Shown here: positions 63,435-64,000 of the stretch, piece by piece | How positions within the stretch are numbered: the stretch's first letter is position 1 | Layout of the letters: each line of letters begins with the position of its first letter | Assembly: GCF_018326425.1 (NCBI RefSeq) | Contig: NZ_AP024601.1 | Location: 1,166,001-1,230,000 of the forward strand | From: Polycladomyces abyssicola | Lineage (GTDB): Bacteria > Bacillota > Bacilli > Thermoactinomycetales > JIR-001 | Length of the DNA stretch: 64,000 nucleotides | Reading direction: 5' to 3' | Notes under the pieces: generated by a model | Databases searched by the model: none | What the model was told of the DNA's origin: nothing | What the model saw: the letters and a program-made list of their open reading frames with translations, nothing else | Translations under genes and position numbers: made by a program

Positions 63435-63537
63435 TCTCAAACAGCACGTAAACAGAGGGGACAGCCTCTCAGTTTTTATTTTAAAAATGCATAATATCGA
63501 GTCTAATGGATGGCCGGCTGCTGTATTTAAAGCGGTC

Positions 63538-63618
63538 TTATTCTGCCCCCGATTCCAGTTGGGATCGTACGTAAAGCTCGGTGAAATTCCTCTCGACTTC
63601 CGTTTCACGAGAGAGTAG
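63538..63618 (-). pseudogene. relic of an ActP-like symporter C-terminus
   Basis: The minus strand encodes [20 protein letters not shown], then LESGAE and a stop. This matches the final 26 residues of the symporter at 41638 ([20 protein letters not shown], then TGIGAE) at 20 of 26 positions, with the same stop position. Nothing before the tail is symporter-like. It is thus a 3' fragment left from a second symporter gene or a partial duplication. Confidence 0.85.
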
Positions 63619-63647
63619 TTTTGAAGGATGAAACGTCTTATTAGCCA

Positions 63648-64000
63648 TTACGCCCCGATTACGATTCCGTCTTCTTCTCTCCAAGTAACCCATACTCGTT
63701 CTCCCGATTGAAAGATTTGTTTTCCTTGGCTCGGAGTCATAACCACAATCCGATCTCCTTTTGCCAGCTGTACAATCGTTCGTATAAAAGATCCAACAAA
63801 GATTGTTTCTTCTACAACACCTGGCAATGAATAAGACAAATCCGGTGTTTCTTTCACTAATTGAACCCGCTCCGGTCTTATCGACAAATACATCGAGTCC
63901 GACACATTCTGGTTAATTCCAAGTTTGCCTCCGACTTTAAATCCATAAAAATCTAACACAAGGCTATTTTCCTTCATATCAGTTATCTTAACTTCTAATA
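63648..64000 (-). CDS. ABC transporter ATP-binding protein, C-terminal part (TOBE domain), 5' end outside window
   Basis: The frame is open to the right edge and encodes about 117 residues. They include MYLSIRPERVQLVKETPD, PGVVEETIFVGSFIRTIVQL and VVMTPSQGKQIFQSGERVWV, which form the TOBE_2 domain of PotA/FbpC-type ATPases for polyamine, iron or opine-type uptake. The ATPase core lies beyond the window. It is on the same strand as pxpB, but 290 bases with a symporter relic separate them, so a shared transcript is not shown. Confidence 0.8.
   Translation of the reverse strand, partial: LEVKITDMKENSLVLDFYGFKVGGKLGINQNVSDSMYLSIRPERVQLVKETPDLSYSLPGVVEETIFVGSFIRTIVQLAKGDRIVVMTPSQGKQIFQSGERVWVTWREEDGIVIGA

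Noticed and set aside
1-64000. CRISPR arrays, complete insertion sequences, prophage or integrase genes
   Set aside because: No regularly spaced direct repeats, transposase or integrase motifs were seen on either strand.

Overview
The window looks like chromosome from a spore-forming Gram-positive of the Bacillales. The best guess is a moderately GC-rich member such as the Thermoactinomycetaceae. This is inferred from the Bacillus-like order yqhG-yqhH / glycine riboswitch / gcvT-gcvPA-gcvPB, a YheC/D spore-coat-type ATP-grasp protein, YwdK, DUF4179 anti-sigma and type 2 IPP isomerase genes, split glycine decarboxylase subunits, strong AGGAGG-type ribosome binding sites and common GTG/TTG starts. 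No rRNA, tRNA, CRISPR array or complete insertion sequence was seen. Layout: 0-5.6 kb holds a SnoaL-like fragment, a VOC protein, an unusual double-length PBP4-type peptidase and a GHL10 glycosidase-like protein. 5.8-9.9 kb is an AT-richer accessory island: a frameshifted DUF421 gene, then a minus-strand run of immunity genes (two-repeat protein, SUKH, DUF4241, Imm1). Each of at least three immunity genes is still preceded by the last codons of a polymorphic-toxin tip, and most of the genes are broken. 9.9-16 kb carries an HD-domain dNTPase, two unknown proteins, an omega-amidase-like enzyme and a cystine-type ABC importer. 16-25 kb has yqhG/yqhH, a PanD-like protein coupled to an ATP-grasp enzyme, and the tandem glycine riboswitch with the glycine cleavage genes. 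25-29 kb has small regulators, a DUF423 protein and an ECF sigma (frameshifted)/anti-sigma pair. 29-37 kb is lipid-related: acyl-CoA ligase, acyl-CoA dehydrogenase, IPP isomerase and a FadH-like reductase, plus DinB and nitronate monooxygenase proteins. 37-49.6 kb holds cell-envelope enzymes (PIG-L, EEP, NagZ), an acetate-type symporter with its DUF485 partner, a LysE exporter, fixABCX and an extended SDR. 50-63.4 kb looks like an amine/lactam catabolic district. A PAS-type sigma-54 activator precedes a consensus -24/-12 promoter that drives an omega-aminotransferase and a GabP-like permease. A foreign-looking AT-rich operon (NCS1 permease, C-N hydrolase, cyclase) follows. Converging on it is a tight operon pxpB-pxpC-pxpA-biotin carrier-gabD-gabT, whose natural reading is ATP-dependent lactam opening to an amino acid that GabT and GabD take to succinate. 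The right edge has a symporter-tail relic and the end of an ABC transporter ATPase. A degenerate dispersed repeat recurs in at least four intergenic gaps. The most interesting candidates are the decayed toxin-tip/immunity array, the putative lactam-to-succinate operon with an orphan biotin carrier, and the PanD-like/ATP-grasp pair with an altered active site. All functions are assigned by reading sequence; no database search was run.
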